From Nanobdellota archaeon (GTDB lineage: Archaea; Nanobdellota; Nanobdellia; Pacearchaeales; GW2011-AR1): DNA of 40,471 bases. The translations under genes were made by a program, and so were the position numbers. Below are positions 23,190 through 30,897 of this stretch, in pieces. How positions within the stretch are numbered: the stretch's first letter is position 1; each line of letters begins with the position of its first letter. The notes under the pieces were generated by a model. That model did no database searches. It was given only the letters and a program-made list of their open reading frames with translations, and was not told the origin of the DNA. The stretch lies in the NCBI GenBank assembly GCA_018816335.1, contig JAHIVP010000027.1, positions 1-40,471 on the forward strand, read 5' to 3'.

Positions 23190-23312
23190 TATAAATAATG
23201 GATTCTTGTAAATTTAAAGCGAGAAGAGGAATGTTTGATTTTCTCTTGCTGTGGACTGCTCGTCCTTTGCAGTATCCGACTGCGCAGTTCCTCGCTGCGG
23301 AAAACAAACATG
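23190..23312 (+). promoter_or_regulatory. Structured leader folding over the start codon of paralogue 2
   Basis: ATGTTTG-A-TTTTC (23231-23243) pairs with GAAAACAAACAT (23300-23311), 12 bp with one bulge. The 3' arm contains the first two bases of the ATG at 23310. Inside, GGACTGC and GCAGT(AT)CC form a second stem. The leader is far more GC-rich than its surroundings. Confidence 0.5.
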
Positions 23313-23885
23313 GTAGAAGTATGGGATAATTTTGTTGAAAGTATTTATTCTATTAATTTAAATGAAGTTCTTCTTAATGTTATTATTGCTGTTGCATTGA
23401 TTGTTGTTGGAGTTATTTTAGGAAAGGTTGTGATGGTTTTGTTAAGGAGATTGAGTGAGAGATTAAGATTAGAGAAAATAATTAAGTATAATTTTATTGA
23501 GTTTGTTCTTGTTGTTGTTAAGTGGGCAATTTATGTAATTTTTATTAATATGGCTTTTATTCAGTTAGATATTCCTTCTATTACAAATGGGATTACTGCT
23601 GTATTATCTGTATTTCCTACTTTGGTGGCTGCTTTGTTATTAATTGTAGTTGGATTTGGGATAGCTACTTATTTAAGAGATTTAATTATTGAAACAGGAA
23701 TTGAAAATGAGACTATTTTAGCTGGGATAATTTATTATTTTACAATTTACATATTTGTTTTCTTTGGGTTAAAGAGTGTTCTTGGAGGCCAAGATAGAAA
23801 TTTTGTTGATATGTTAATCTTGATTGTTACTGCTTTGATAGGTATTGGATTGGTTCAGGGGCATTTGAAGGGGCGGAGGGGTTAG
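23310..23885 (+). CDS. MscS-like TM-helix protein, paralogue 2
   Basis: A 191-residue paralogue of the gene before it: helix 1 (VLLNVIIAVALIVVGVILGK), then RRLSERLRLEKI, WAIYVIFINMAFIQLDIPSI and LLLIVVGFGIATYLRDLI align position by position. The ATG at 23310 is preferred over 23235, since the extra N-terminus would be Cys/Ser/Arg-rich and unlike the paralogue. It also falls at the end of a strong leader hairpin that could control translation. The 3' end overlaps the convergent HemK-like gene by 4 bp. It probably forms hetero-oligomers with paralogue 1 (inference). Confidence 0.8.
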   Translation: MVEVWDNFVESIYSINLNEVLLNVIIAVALIVVGVILGKVVMVLLRRLSERLRLEKIIKYNFIEFVLVVVKWAIYVIFINMAFIQLDIPSITNGITAVLSVFPTLVAALLLIVVGFGIATYLRDLIIETGIENETILAGIIYYFTIYIFVFFGLKSVLGGQDRNFVDMLILIVTALIGIGLVQGHLKGRRG

Positions 23886-24427
23886 TTTATAATCTCCCAG
23901 ACATAAAGTTTTTCAAAAAAAATATTTTTTTCTGTAAGTTTTATTTTTTTATAATTTAATTTTTTTATTAATTGATTTATTTTTTTCATTGGAGTAAAGG
24001 AAGATGTTAAGAGTAATATTTTTCCTTTTTTTTCTAGATGTGATTTAGCTTGTTTGAGAAATTTGATAATTGTTTCGTCACCTTGTTTTCCTCCTGTTGT
24101 ATCTTTTTGCTTATCGTGTTCTGATTCTGGGAGATAAGGTGGATTAAAGATTATTAAATCAAATTTCTGTTTTATGTTTTTGAATAAATTAGATTTAATT
24201 GTGATGAGTTTTTTAGATTTTAGATGTTTGATTACTTCTGAATCAATGTCTGAGCAAAGAATGTTTTTTTTGGAGATTCCTGATTTTATACAAGTTTTAG
24301 CTTGAATTCCTGAACCTGAACCCATGTCAAGAACGTGGATAGAAGATAGTTGGGGTTTTGAAAATTTTGAAAGATAAAGTTTAATTTGTTCTGATAATAA
24401 AAAAGAATCTTCTGCAGGATTATACAT
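23882..24427 (-). CDS. HemK/PrmC-like protein glutamine methyltransferase (Mtq2 type)
   Basis: A 181-residue class I methyltransferase. It opens with YNPAEDSFLLSEQI, typical of the archaeal/eukaryotic HemK2 group, then the SAM loop VLDMGSGSGIQAKT (near residue 32), an acidic strand end (CSDID) and the catalytic NPPYLPES (near 95). In archaea and eukaryotes this type methylates the Gln of the GGQ motif in release factor aRF1/eRF1, and this protein's short length fits. It lies 1 bp downstream of the membrane gene at 24429, so both are in one transcript. Confidence 0.85.
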   Translation of the reverse strand: MYNPAEDSFLLSEQIKLYLSKFSKPQLSSIHVLDMGSGSGIQAKTCIKSGISKKNILCSDIDSEVIKHLKSKKLITIKSNLFKNIKQKFDLIIFNPPYLPESEHDKQKDTTGGKQGDETIIKFLKQAKSHLEKKGKILLLTSSFTPMKKINQLIKKLNYKKIKLTEKNIFFEKLYVWEIIN

Positions 24428-24428
24428 T

Positions 24429-24974
24429 TTATGAAAATAAGTTAGTTAACCAGTCTGGTTTTAGAATTACTAATAATAATCCTCCTAGAGCAAGTAATAA
24501 AACAACTGCTAGAATAATTATTATAATTAGTGTTTTTTTGGATTTTTTTTGGATTTTTGGAACTGGTTGTTGAGTTTGTAATTGTTTTGGTTGGGTTAAT
24601 GTTTGAGGAGGAGATGGAGGGTTTGTTGATTGAGTGGTTGGGAATTGAGTGTTAGGCATTGTAGGTGGTTGGGTTGGTGAAGTTGGAGTTATTGTTTGTA
24701 GTGATGTTTCTGTTTGATGGTTGATTGTAGGTAGAATTGATTTTGTTTGAGATTGTTGTGTTGGTTGAGATGTTATTGTAAGAGGTGTATTTGATGTTGG
24801 TTGAGTTTGTTGAGATGTTTGATTTTGTACTACTCCTGAACTAATTGCATTTGCAGAATCATTAATATCTTGTATAGGATAACCTGCATCTAAAAAAGAT
24901 TGTTTTGCTTTTTCTAAATCTTCTCCTCTTTCTAAAGAATGTTGTAAACCTGACATAATATCTTGTCTTTGCAT
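24429..24974 (-). CDS. Thr/Gln/Pro-rich tail-anchored membrane protein
   Basis: A 181-residue protein in three parts. Residues 1-45 form a helical region (IMSGLQHSLERGEDLEKAKQ, then FLDAGYPIQDINDSAN) like the UBA-type helices common in DPANN membrane proteins. A linker of about 90 residues is almost wholly T, Q, P, S and N. A Lys-rich stretch and one C-terminal transmembrane helix follow (TLIIIIILAVVLLLALGGLL). It has no signal peptide, so the helical domain is likely cytoplasmic with a C-terminal anchor. The function is unknown. A TTTATAAAC box on the minus strand lies about 20 nt upstream. Confidence 0.7.
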   Translation of the reverse strand: MQRQDIMSGLQHSLERGEDLEKAKQSFLDAGYPIQDINDSANAISSGVVQNQTSQQTQPTSNTPLTITSQPTQQSQTKSILPTINHQTETSLQTITPTSPTQPPTMPNTQFPTTQSTNPPSPPQTLTQPKQLQTQQPVPKIQKKSKKTLIIIIILAVVLLLALGGLLLVILKPDWLTNLFS

Positions 24975-25023
24975 ATAATTAATAGTAAATAGATGTTTAT
25001 AAAATTAATGAAGAATGCTACAA

Positions 25024-25079
25024 CCACTCTGACTCGATAGCCTCCTTGGTCGGCTATCTTGTTTTAGGAATTTATTAAT
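25024..25079 (+). repeat. Group I-like hairpin element, copy D
   Basis: GATAGCC (25036-25042) and GGCTATC (25052-25058) form a perfect stem with loop TCCTTGGTC, followed by AATTTATTAAT (25069-25079). ATTAATGAA occurs on both sides (25004-25012 and 25074-25082). It is plus-oriented between minus-strand genes. Confidence 0.45.
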
Positions 25080-25145
25080 GAAAAGAAAATTTAATAATAT
25101 TAATTTTTTGTAAAGAAATATGAAGGCTAATAGATTAAAAACTTG

Positions 25146-26513
25146 TTAGAGTTTCAGAACTTGATTGTCTTGCATTAAATGTACGCTTTCTCCAAATTTG
25201 TAACCTAATTCTTTTGCTAAATCTACCATTCCTGTTTCTTGTTTAATATCTCCATGAGCTGGAATTATATTTTTTGGTCGAACAAGTTGAACAAAGTCTC
25301 TGAGATCTTCACGTGAAGCGTGTCCTGAAACATGAACATTATCAAATATTCTAACTCTTTTGTTTCTTAATTTTGTTTCAAGAATATGTCTGTTATTAAT
25401 ATTAATTTCAGTTGGAATAGTTTTTGAAGAAAATACAATTAAATCGCTTGGTGCTAAATCTATAGGCATTTCATTTGAAGCTATTCTATCGAGCATTGAT
25501 CCTGGTTCACCTTGATGGCCTGTGCAAACTACAAGATATTGAGATTTATTTTTATTTACTTGCTTAAGTGCTGATTTGACTTGATTTTTGTAACTTGTTA
25601 ATTGAATATCTTTTTTAAAATTGCAAAGACCTGTATCAATTGCTGCTGAAACATATTTATTTAAACTTCTTCCAACAAAAACTATTTTTCTATTTAATTT
25701 TTTTCCGAAATCTACAATGCTTTGTAATCTTGCTATATGAGATGAGAAAGTTGTTACAAAAATTCCTGCTTTTTTTGTGTAAGTTGTTAATAAAACTTCT
25801 TCTAATAATGATCTTGCAACTTTTTCACTTGGTGTTTTACCGTCGGAGTTTGAATATAAAGAATCAACAATTAAAACCTTCACACCTTTTTTTGCTATTT
25901 CATTTAATTTTTTGTAGTTAGGTTTTTCTCCTAAGATAGGGTTGTTATCAAATTTAAAATCATTAGCATATAAAACAATTCCTTCGTCAGTATGAACTGC
26001 TATCATTACTGTTTGTGGTGTTGAGTGTGTCATGTTTATGAAATCAACTTTGTATTTCTTTTTTAATCCTTGAATGAAAAATGTTGAGTTGGGTTTTATT
26101 GCTTCTAGTTTGTTAGGGATTTTCTTTTTTTCATCTTCTAATAATCTTTTTAGGACTGCTATAGTAAAAGGTGTTCCGTAAACAGAACAATTGTATCTTC
26201 CACCAACATAGGGGATTGCACCTACATGATCTAGATGAGCATGTCCAATTAAAATTGCTCTTACTTTTTTTCTTAATCCTAATTTATCTAGAACTGTATC
26301 GTCTGCAATTGCTCCTGCTGCTCTTAATTTTTTTTCATTTAATCCTTTTTCTTCAGAAATTCCGTCACCAGAAGGAATGTTTTCTTTATCTTGTAATGCA
26401 ATAACAGCAGGAAGATAAAATCCACAATCTAAAATAATAACATCGTCTTTTAATTCAATTGCTGTCATATTTTTTCCTACTTCACTATATCCACCTAATG
26501 TATGTATTTTCAT
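25146..26513 (-). CDS. rnj: Archaeal RNase J, β-CASP metallo-β-lactamase ribonuclease
   Basis: A 455-residue protein, normal for archaeal RNase J. It begins MKIHTLGGYSEVGKNMTAI, with LDCGFYLP next, GHAHLDHVGAIPYV near residue 91 (zinc ligands), and a later MTHSTPQTVM. The β-CASP region has VVCTGHQGEPGSM, FSSKTIPTE and VSGHASREDL, then IIPAHGD. The catalytic zinc ligands are complete. It has no KH domain, unlike FttA. In archaea it is a 5'-3' exonuclease in RNA turnover. It is divergent from the gene at 26604. Confidence 0.94.
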   Translation of the reverse strand: MKIHTLGGYSEVGKNMTAIELKDDVIILDCGFYLPAVIALQDKENIPSGDGISEEKGLNEKKLRAAGAIADDTVLDKLGLRKKVRAILIGHAHLDHVGAIPYVGGRYNCSVYGTPFTIAVLKRLLEDEKKKIPNKLEAIKPNSTFFIQGLKKKYKVDFINMTHSTPQTVMIAVHTDEGIVLYANDFKFDNNPILGEKPNYKKLNEIAKKGVKVLIVDSLYSNSDGKTPSEKVARSLLEEVLLTTYTKKAGIFVTTFSSHIARLQSIVDFGKKLNRKIVFVGRSLNKYVSAAIDTGLCNFKKDIQLTSYKNQVKSALKQVNKNKSQYLVVCTGHQGEPGSMLDRIASNEMPIDLAPSDLIVFSSKTIPTEININNRHILETKLRNKRVRIFDNVHVSGHASREDLRDFVQLVRPKNIIPAHGDIKQETGMVDLAKELGYKFGESVHLMQDNQVLKL

Positions 26514-26603
26514 TCTACTTTCTTCTCTTTTGTGATTCTATAAAAATTTTATGGTTTTTATACTTTTAGTTAAGTTTTTAATTATGAGTTTCCTAAAAAT
26601 TTT

Positions 26604-26909
26604 ATGAAAAAAAAGGTTTTTATTATTGGGATTATAGTTGTGTTAATTATAATTTTAATTGGGGTTGTAGGATATAAAAATGGGGCAGGGAATGGGAGTG
26701 ATGAAAATATTTGTGTTAAGCAACAAACATCTTGTTGTTCTTGTGATGCTGGAGGAACAGAAGAGTGTATGACAAAACAAAAAGCTGAAGTTGAGCAAGA
26801 GAGATTGGCTAATGATTGTCCTGGTGCTGAAGAATTAATATGTGCCCAGGTTTATAGGTGTAATGATAAACAGTGTGTAAATAAAGATGGGAAATGTGTT
26901 TTGGAATAA
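26604..26909 (+). CDS. Small membrane-anchored Cys-rich protein
   Basis: A 101-residue protein with an N-terminal anchor or signal sequence (VFIIGIIVVLIIILIGVVGY) and an external domain of about 75 residues holding ten Cys, in patterns such as CCSC, EECM, DCPGAEELIC and CNDKQCVNKDGKC. The Cys content suggests disulphides or metal binding. I do not recognise it. Its last 23 bp overlap the subtilase ORF if the latter starts at 26887, so the two genes are probably co-transcribed. Confidence 0.7.
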   Translation: MKKKVFIIGIIVVLIIILIGVVGYKNGAGNGSDENICVKQQTSCCSCDAGGTEECMTKQKAEVEQERLANDCPGAEELICAQVYRCNDKQCVNKDGKCVLE

Positions 26910-29484
26910 AAGTTTGTTTATTTTCATCATAGTAATTTTAAGTTTATTTATTGTAACATCTTTAGATGAAGATAAGATAACAAAAAAAGTAATTGATGAG
27001 ATAGAGGAAGAAGGAAGTGCTGAAGTTATTGTTAAATTAATTGATGAAGAGATTGTTGTGATGGAGGTTTCTGAAGTTGGGTTAGATTATTTGAAAGATA
27101 ATCCTTATGTAGAGAAAGTTGAATTTGATTTTCCTATTAGTGCTTTTTTAGAAGATACAGTTGGAATTTTGAATGCAACTAAAACTTATAGTTTAGATGT
27201 TGAGGGTTTGAATTTAACAGGAAGTTATCAAAGTGTTTGTGTTTTAGATTCTGGAGTAAATTATAGTCATGCTGATTTTGGAGGTTGTATTGGAGCTGGT
27301 TGTGGTGTTGTTGATGGATATGATTTTGTTAATGACGACGGAGATCCTATGGATGATTTTGGACATGGAACACATGTTGCTGGAATTGTTGGGGCTAATG
27401 GAAGTATAAATGGAATTGCTTATCAAGCTAATATAATTGCTATGAAAGTATTAGATGAAAGTGGGGATGGAGTTACTTCTAGTTTAATTTCAGCAATTAA
27501 TTGGTGTGTTGCAAATAAAAGTGTTTATAATATTTCTGTTATAACAATGAGTTTGGGAACTTCAACTTTATATGAAGAATTTTGTGATGCTTCTTTTAGT
27601 TCATTAGGAAGTTCAATAAATGCTGCATACGCTGCTAATATTTCTATAATTGCTGCAACAGGAAATGTTGGGAATTATACTGCTGTTGCTTCTCCTGCTT
27701 GTATTCAAAATGTTACTGCTGTTACTTCCTCAACAAAAACAGATGGGCTTTCTAGTTTTTCAAATAGAAATAAATTAGTTGATTTAATTGCTCCTGGAAC
27801 TTTCATAAATTCTACAAAAATGAGTGGGGGTTATTTAGTTGATTCAGGAACTTCTATGGCTGCTCCGCATGTTGCTGGTGCTTTTGCTTTAATATATCAA
27901 TTATTAAATTTAACTTCACAAATTCAGACACCTAAACAAGTTGAAGCAAAATTTAATCAGACAGGTGCTTCGATTTATGATTCTAGTTCTGATTTGAATT
28001 TTTCTAGAATAAATATTTATGGAGTTGTATTAGAGTATGATAATGTAAATCCTAATGTTACTTTAATTTCTCCTTCTAATAACAGTTTGAATGTTTCTGA
28101 AAACCAGACTTTTAATTGTAATGTTAGTGATTGGCAGCTGTCTAATGTAACTTTTTATTTGTATAATTCAAGTGATGATTTAATTAACCAGAGTGTTTTT
28201 AATGTTTCAGGAGAAAATAATCAGACAAATATTACAGTCAATAATTTAGAGACAGGGACATATTATTGGAATTGTTATGGGAGGGATTTGAAAAATAATT
28301 TTGGGTTTGCAAGTTCTAATTTTTCTTTGATTATTTCAAGTGTTATTGAAAGTTTGAGTTCTCCGACGAATAATAATTATACAAATATTGCCTCTAATAA
28401 TTTTAATTGTACATCAAGAAGTTTTGTTGGTTATTCAATGAGTAATGTTAGTTTTTATTTGTATAATTCAACTGAATTAATTTACAATGAAACAAAGAAT
28501 GTTAGTGGTTTTAATAATGTTTCAAGTTTTAATTATAGTTTTGGATATGAAGATGAATATAATTGGAATTGTTTAGGAGTGAATAATATTTCTGAATCAG
28601 ATTTTGATAGTAATTTTAGTGTTGTTTATGATTTGAGTGTTCCTGTTGTTAGTCTGAGTTCTCCTAATGATGGAAGTACATATACTTCAAGTTCCCAATC
28701 TATTAGTTTTGATTATAATGCAACTGATGATTTGAATATGACTTGTAAGTTGTTTATAGATGGAGTTGTTGCAAATTCAAGTAATGTTTTGAATGAAAGT
28801 GATTCAAGTTTTGTTAATTCTTATATTCCTGGGACTTATACATGGAGTGTTAATTGTTCAGATTTAGCAATGAATCAAGGAAATACTTCAAGTAGAAGTT
28901 TTATTGTTTATACTCCATCATCTAGTAGTTCTGGAGGTGGAAGTTCTAGTGGAGGATCTTCAGGGGGTGGGGGAGTTATAAGTTATGATACTTATCAGAT
29001 TAATGAAGATAGAAGTTTTTCAGGAAATTTGAAAGTTAGTGATAGAGTTAATTTTAATATTATTAATGAGGAACATATAATTAGAGTTGCTAAAGTTGGG
29101 GAAGATGAAATTGTTGTTGTTATATCAAGTAGTGTTCTAACTGTTAGTGTTAAGGTTGGAGAGAGTAAAAAAATTGATTTAGATTTAGATGGATATTTTG
29201 ATTTGATTATTAAGTTAAATAGTATTTTTGAAAAAAGAGCAAATGTGAAAATTAGTTTAGTTAAAATTCCTACAATAGAAGATGAATCTGATGAAAATGT
29301 TGAAGATACAAATTTGACAGGAGAGAGTGATATTACAGGAGCAATAGCAGGAGATAAGAGTGATAAAAGTTATATATACTTGTTACTTGAATTAGTTGTA
29401 ATATTAATGGTGGTATTTTTGGGTTATCAGTTGGTGGGAAGGTGGTTTGGTGGAAGAGGTAAGAAGAGTGAGAAAAAGAAATAA
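26887..29484 (+). CDS. Secreted subtilisin-like serine protease (S8), membrane-anchored
   Basis: An 865-residue protein. The signal sequence is FIFIIVILSLFIVTS. A propeptide of about 80 residues follows, then the S8 catalytic domain with the triad in VCVLDSGVNYSHADF (Asp), GHGTHVAGI (His) and SGTSMAAPHVAGAF (Ser), and the oxyanion Asn in ATGNVGN. After it come Asn/Ser-rich immunoglobulin-like repeats (LISPSNNS, LSSPTNNN, LSSPNDGS). Then come a Gly/Ser linker, a β-rich domain, the motif ITGAIAG, and a C-terminal transmembrane helix with a basic tail. The start at 26887 overlaps the previous gene; in-frame GTG 26896 or TTG 26914 are alternatives. It likely degrades or matures external proteins. 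Confidence 0.9.
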   Translation: MGNVFWNKSLFIFIIVILSLFIVTSLDEDKITKKVIDEIEEEGSAEVIVKLIDEEIVVMEVSEVGLDYLKDNPYVEKVEFDFPISAFLEDTVGILNATKTYSLDVEGLNLTGSYQSVCVLDSGVNYSHADFGGCIGAGCGVVDGYDFVNDDGDPMDDFGHGTHVAGIVGANGSINGIAYQANIIAMKVLDESGDGVTSSLISAINWCVANKSVYNISVITMSLGTSTLYEEFCDASFSSLGSSINAAYAANISIIAATGNVGNYTAVASPACIQNVTAVTSSTKTDGLSSFSNRNKLVDLIAPGTFINSTKMSGGYLVDSGTSMAAPHVAGAFALIYQLLNLTSQIQTPKQVEAKFNQTGASIYDSSSDLNFSRINIYGVVLEYDNVNPNVTLISPSNNSLNVSENQTFNCNVSDWQLSNVTFYLYNSSDDLINQSVFNVSGENNQTNITVNNLETGTYYWNCYGRDLKNNFGFASSNFSLIISSVIESLSSPTNNNYTNIASNNFNCTSRSFVGYSMSNVSFYLYNSTELIYNETKNVSGFNNVSSFNYSFGYEDEYNWNCLGVNNISESDFDSNFSVVYDLSVPVVSLSSPNDGSTYTSSSQSISFDYNATDDLNMTCKLFIDGVVANSSNVLNESDSSFVNSYIPGTYTWSVNCSDLAMNQGNTSSRSFIVYTPSSSSSGGGSSSGGSSGGGGVISYDTYQINEDRSFSGNLKVSDRVNFNIINEEHIIRVAKVGEDEIVVVISSSVLTVSVKVGESKKIDLDLDGYFDLIIKLNSIFEKRANVKISLVKIPTIEDESDENVEDTNLTGESDITGAIAGDKSDKSYIYLLLELVVILMVVFLGYQLVGRWFGGRGKKSEKKK

Positions 29485-29487
29485 CAA

Positions 29488-29562
29488 CGGAAATCTATGA
29501 TTTCCGAGCATTCAAACGCTCAGACTGTGCCTGCGCACAGAATGGGTTGAACGCATTTGAAT
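29488..29562 (+). promoter_or_regulatory. Multi-hairpin leader ending at the rnp2 start codon
   Basis: CGGAAAT/ATTTCCG (29488-29506) forms one hairpin. ATTCAAACG (29510-29518) pairs with CG(CA)TTTGAAT (29552-29562), enclosing CTGTGC/GCACAG (29525-29540). The 3' arm ends exactly one base before the ATG at 29563. The first hairpin may terminate the subtilase transcript. Confidence 0.5.
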
Positions 29563-29826
29563 ATGGAAAAAAAATTAAGGCCAAGTTTGAGAGAGAATAA
29601 ACGCTATCTTTTAGTGAAAGGAAGTAAGAAAGATATAGAGGAAGCTATTTTAGATTATATAGGGATATTAGGATTTGGACAGTGTGGAATTACATGGATA
29701 AAGAGTAATATTGTAGGTGTAAATAGAAATATGGTTGATAAAGTTAGGGCTTCGATGGCTGTTTCTAGTAATAATTTAGGGGTTGAGAATGTTTCTGGAA
29801 CTCTTAAGGGGTTGGGGAAGAAGTAG
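29563..29826 (+). CDS. rnp2: RNase P protein component 2 (Pop5/Rpp14 family)
   Basis: An 87-residue protein, short for the family at about 110-130. MEKKLRPSLRENKRYLLVKG is a typical Pop5 opening, with FGQCGITWIKSNIVGVNRNM as the conserved β-region and RASMAVSSNN afterwards. It pairs with Rpp30 in archaeal RNase P and helps remove 5' leaders of tRNA precursors. The ATG at 29563 is preferred over the TTG at 29557, which would add two residues and disrupt the leader hairpin arrangement. It precedes the psmA/exosome superoperon. Confidence 0.92.
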   Translation: MEKKLRPSLRENKRYLLVKGSKKDIEEAILDYIGILGFGQCGITWIKSNIVGVNRNMVDKVRASMAVSSNNLGVENVSGTLKGLGKK

Positions 29827-29845
29827 ATAAAAAGCTTTATATTGA

Positions 29846-29990
29846 AAGACACCAAGTCCTCGCTGACCAAAGGTCCGCGGGAACTTCAACTCGACAGAAA
29901 TTGAAAATTTCTGTCCTTCGAACTTTAAAAAGTTCAAAGTAAAGAGATTGAAGTTTTTCTTTCTAACTTCCTTTAAATTTGTTAAATATT
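29846..29990 (+). repeat. Group II C-rich structured element, expanded copy before psmA
   Basis: It begins AGACACC as in the short copies. A first hairpin spans 29857-29882. CTTCAACTC (29884-29892) pairs with GAG(A)TTGAAG (29944-29953) around two further perfect hairpins: GACAGAAAT/ATTTCTGTC (29893-29915) and GAACTT/AAGTTC (29920-29935), giving a three-way junction. The tail ACTTCC..AAATTTGTTAAA matches the copy at 22437. AAATATTTC/GAAATATTT (29984-30006) overlaps its end. Confidence 0.45.
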
Positions 29991-30001
29991 TCTAAACGAA
30001 A

Positions 30002-30011
30002 TATTTAAATA
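30002..30011 (+). promoter_or_regulatory. psmA TATA box
   Basis: TATTTAAATA follows a 9-bp inverted repeat. Transcription would begin near 30035, leaving a leader of about 140 nt that holds the two mini-ORFs. Confidence 0.45.
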
Positions 30012-30081
30012 CACTCAAAAATTCAAATATTTGTATTAAGCGAAAGAAAAAGAAAAACATATTATTCGCTTCTTTTAAAAA

Positions 30082-30117
30082 ATGGAAAAAAAGATAAAAA
30101 TTAGGAGAACTATCTAA
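30082..30117 (+). CDS. Leader mini-ORF 1 of psmA (11 aa)
   Basis: It encodes MEKKIKIRRTI. The stop overlaps the next mini-ORF's ATG as TAATG. No clear ribosome binding site precedes it, so it may not be translated. It lies downstream of the predicted transcription start. Confidence 0.3.
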   Translation: MEKKIKIRRTI

Positions 30118-30173
30118 TGGAAATTATGAAAATTGGAAATTTTCAAACCTCCATTTTAGGAGGTAGAGATTAA
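30117..30173 (+). CDS. Leader mini-ORF 2 of psmA (18 aa) with internal anti-SD
   Basis: It encodes MEIMKIGNFQTSILGGRD. AGGAG (30103-30107) lies 9 nt before the ATG, ideal for initiation. The stop TAA is one base before the psmA ATG. Codons for Thr-Ser (ACCTCC, 30147-30152) can pair perfectly with Gly-Gly codons (GGAGGT, 30159-30164), which are also the psmA ribosome binding site. Translating ribosomes would open this hairpin. Confidence 0.5.
   Translation: MEIMKIGNFQTSILGGRD
30147..30164 (+). promoter_or_regulatory. Six-bp hairpin sequestering the psmA Shine-Dalgarno
   Basis: ACCTCC, loop ATTTTA, GGAGGT: a perfect stem that hides the psmA ribosome binding site. The 5' arm equals the anti-Shine-Dalgarno of 16S rRNA. 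Confidence 0.65.
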
Positions 30174-30174
30174 A

Positions 30175-30897
30175 ATGGAAATGCCAATGGAAATGCAGAA
30201 TCAAGTAATGGGTTATGATAGAACTGCAACTATGTTTTCGCCTGATGGACATCTTTTACAAGTAGAATATGCTGAAAAAACAGTGAGATTAGGTAGTTCA
30301 AGTATAGGCTTTGTATGTAAAGATGGAGTTGTTATAGTTGCTGATAAAAGAATAAAAGATAGGTTGATTACTGCTGAATCTACCCATAAAGTTAATGAAG
30401 TTGATGATCACATGATTATGGCTACTGCTGGAATATTAAGTGATTCTAGAGTTTTAATTGAAAAAGCACAGTTAATTGCTCAGCAAAATAGAATTACATA
30501 TGATGGGCCTGTAGATGTTGAGACTGTGATAAAAGAAATTGCTAATATGAAACAAGCATTTACACAATATGGTGGAGCAAGACCTTTTGGAGCTTCTGTT
30601 ATGATAGCTGGATTAAGTGGAATTCATCCAAAGTTATTTGTTTCAGATATAACAGGAAATTATTTTTCTTACCATACAACAGCTATTGGAGAAAATGATG
30701 AGAAAATTAAAGAAATGTTAAGAAAGGATTATAAAGAAGATATGGTGATTGATGATGCAATTAAATTAGGATTAAAAATCTTTAAGAGTATTCAGGGTAA
30801 AAATTTTGATATGGACAGGTTTGATGTTGCTTATGTTAACCTGGAAGAAAAAAAGTTAAAAAGATTACTTGGGGATTTGTTGAAGAAATATAAATAA
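30175..30897 (+). CDS. psmA: Proteasome α subunit
   Basis: A 240-residue protein. The N-terminal signature GYDRTATMFSPDGHLLQVEY (near 13-32) is diagnostic of α subunits; it forms the gate and H0 helix. VGSSSIG-type strand, ADKRIKDRL and PFGASVMIAG follow. It lacks a catalytic Thr, as expected. Seven copies form each outer ring of the 20S proteasome, with β encoded at 12831. GGAGGT ends 10 nt before the ATG but lies in a hairpin. The stop overlaps the SBDS start (TAATG). Confidence 0.96.
   Translation: MEMPMEMQNQVMGYDRTATMFSPDGHLLQVEYAEKTVRLGSSSIGFVCKDGVVIVADKRIKDRLITAESTHKVNEVDDHMIMATAGILSDSRVLIEKAQLIAQQNRITYDGPVDVETVIKEIANMKQAFTQYGGARPFGASVMIAGLSGIHPKLFVSDITGNYFSYHTTAIGENDEKIKEMLRKDYKEDMVIDDAIKLGLKIFKSIQGKNFDMDRFDVAYVNLEEKKLKRLLGDLLKKYK

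Larger units (their letters stand above)
29827..30174. other. Structured 348-bp gap and psmA leader
   Basis: A left part (29846-29990) folds into several hairpins, described as a separate repeat entry. An AT-rich core carries the psmA promoter, followed by an AAGCGAA/TTCGCTT stem (30038-30044 / 30065-30071), two mini-ORFs and the psmA ribosome binding site. No ordinary gene is seen. Confidence 0.6.

Noticed and set aside
26887-26909. Frameshift joining the small Cys-rich gene to the subtilase
   Set aside because: The Cys-rich protein has its own anchor and the subtilase its own signal sequence, so two overlapping genes fit better.
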